Assembly: GCA_937960785.1 (NCBI GenBank)
Contig: CALGOZ010000129.1
Coordinates: 1-5,922, forward strand
Direction: 5' to 3'
Origin: an uncultured Pseudogracilibacillus sp.
Lineage (GTDB): Bacteria > Bacillota > Bacilli > Bacillales > Amphibacillaceae
Length of the DNA stretch: 5,922 nucleotides
Part shown: positions 5,881 to 5,922 of the stretch, piece after piece
How positions within the stretch are numbered: position 1 is the stretch's first letter
Layout of the letters: every line of letters starts with the position of its first letter
The notes under the pieces: model-generated
What the model was told of the DNA's origin: nothing
The model's input: the letters and a program-made list of their open reading frames with translations, nothing else
Databases searched by the model: none
Made by a program: the position numbers and the translations under genes

Positions 5881-5922
5881 CTTGAATGGAAGAAGCTGTA
5901 GCTATCCTGCGCACCTGAAATG

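Noticed and set aside
5881..5922. Possible end of a leftward gene at the right edge
   Set aside because: A minus-strand frame stays open for about 19 codons and stops in the terminator hairpin, but this is too short to support a gene and the hairpin has no T-tract on that side.

Overview
This window looks like chromosomal DNA of a low-GC Gram-positive bacterium, most probably Bacillaceae sensu lato. The reasons are AT-rich composition, strong AAGGAG-type ribosome binding sites, TTG starts, sigma-A-like promoters with TGn extended -10 elements, compact hairpin plus T-tract terminators, and proteins that read like Bacillus Maf, LmrB and TetR-type regulators. I cannot name the species.

Layout from left to right. 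The left flank (1-128) holds no gene, only a strong leftward terminator (86-122) and an edge inverted repeat. Three genes then run leftward on the minus strand: a DHA1-type 12-helix drug/H+ antiporter (129-1304), a Maf-type nucleotide pyrophosphatase (1443-2045) and a DHA2-type, LmrB-like 14-helix multidrug exporter (2070-3527). The DHA2 gene and maf are only 24 bp apart with no terminator between them, so they probably form one transcription unit. The DHA1 gene has its own good promoter (1353-1381) and may also receive readthrough. At 3528-3676 lies a divergent control region with back-to-back promoters and AT-rich palindromes. To its right, on the plus strand, are an unusually long TetR-family regulator (3677-4540) and, behind its own extended -10 promoter, a class I/II PLP-dependent aminotransferase (4687-5856). 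A clean rightward terminator (5856-5880) closes that gene. The last 42 bases hold nothing I can assign. No stretch of 300 bases or more lacks a gene.

How the genes may work together: the TetR regulator and the divergent DHA2 pump form a classic local repressor/efflux pair, with candidate operators in the shared intergenic region. Maf would be co-expressed with the pump, which is unusual because in Bacillus subtilis maf sits beside radC and mreBCD. The aminotransferase is probably independent metabolism. I see no CRISPR array, tRNA, rRNA, insertion sequence or phage gene, and no convincing previously undescribed system. The most interesting points are the maf placement, the palindromic control region, the long C-terminal region of the TetR protein and the non-canonical PLP-site motif of the aminotransferase.
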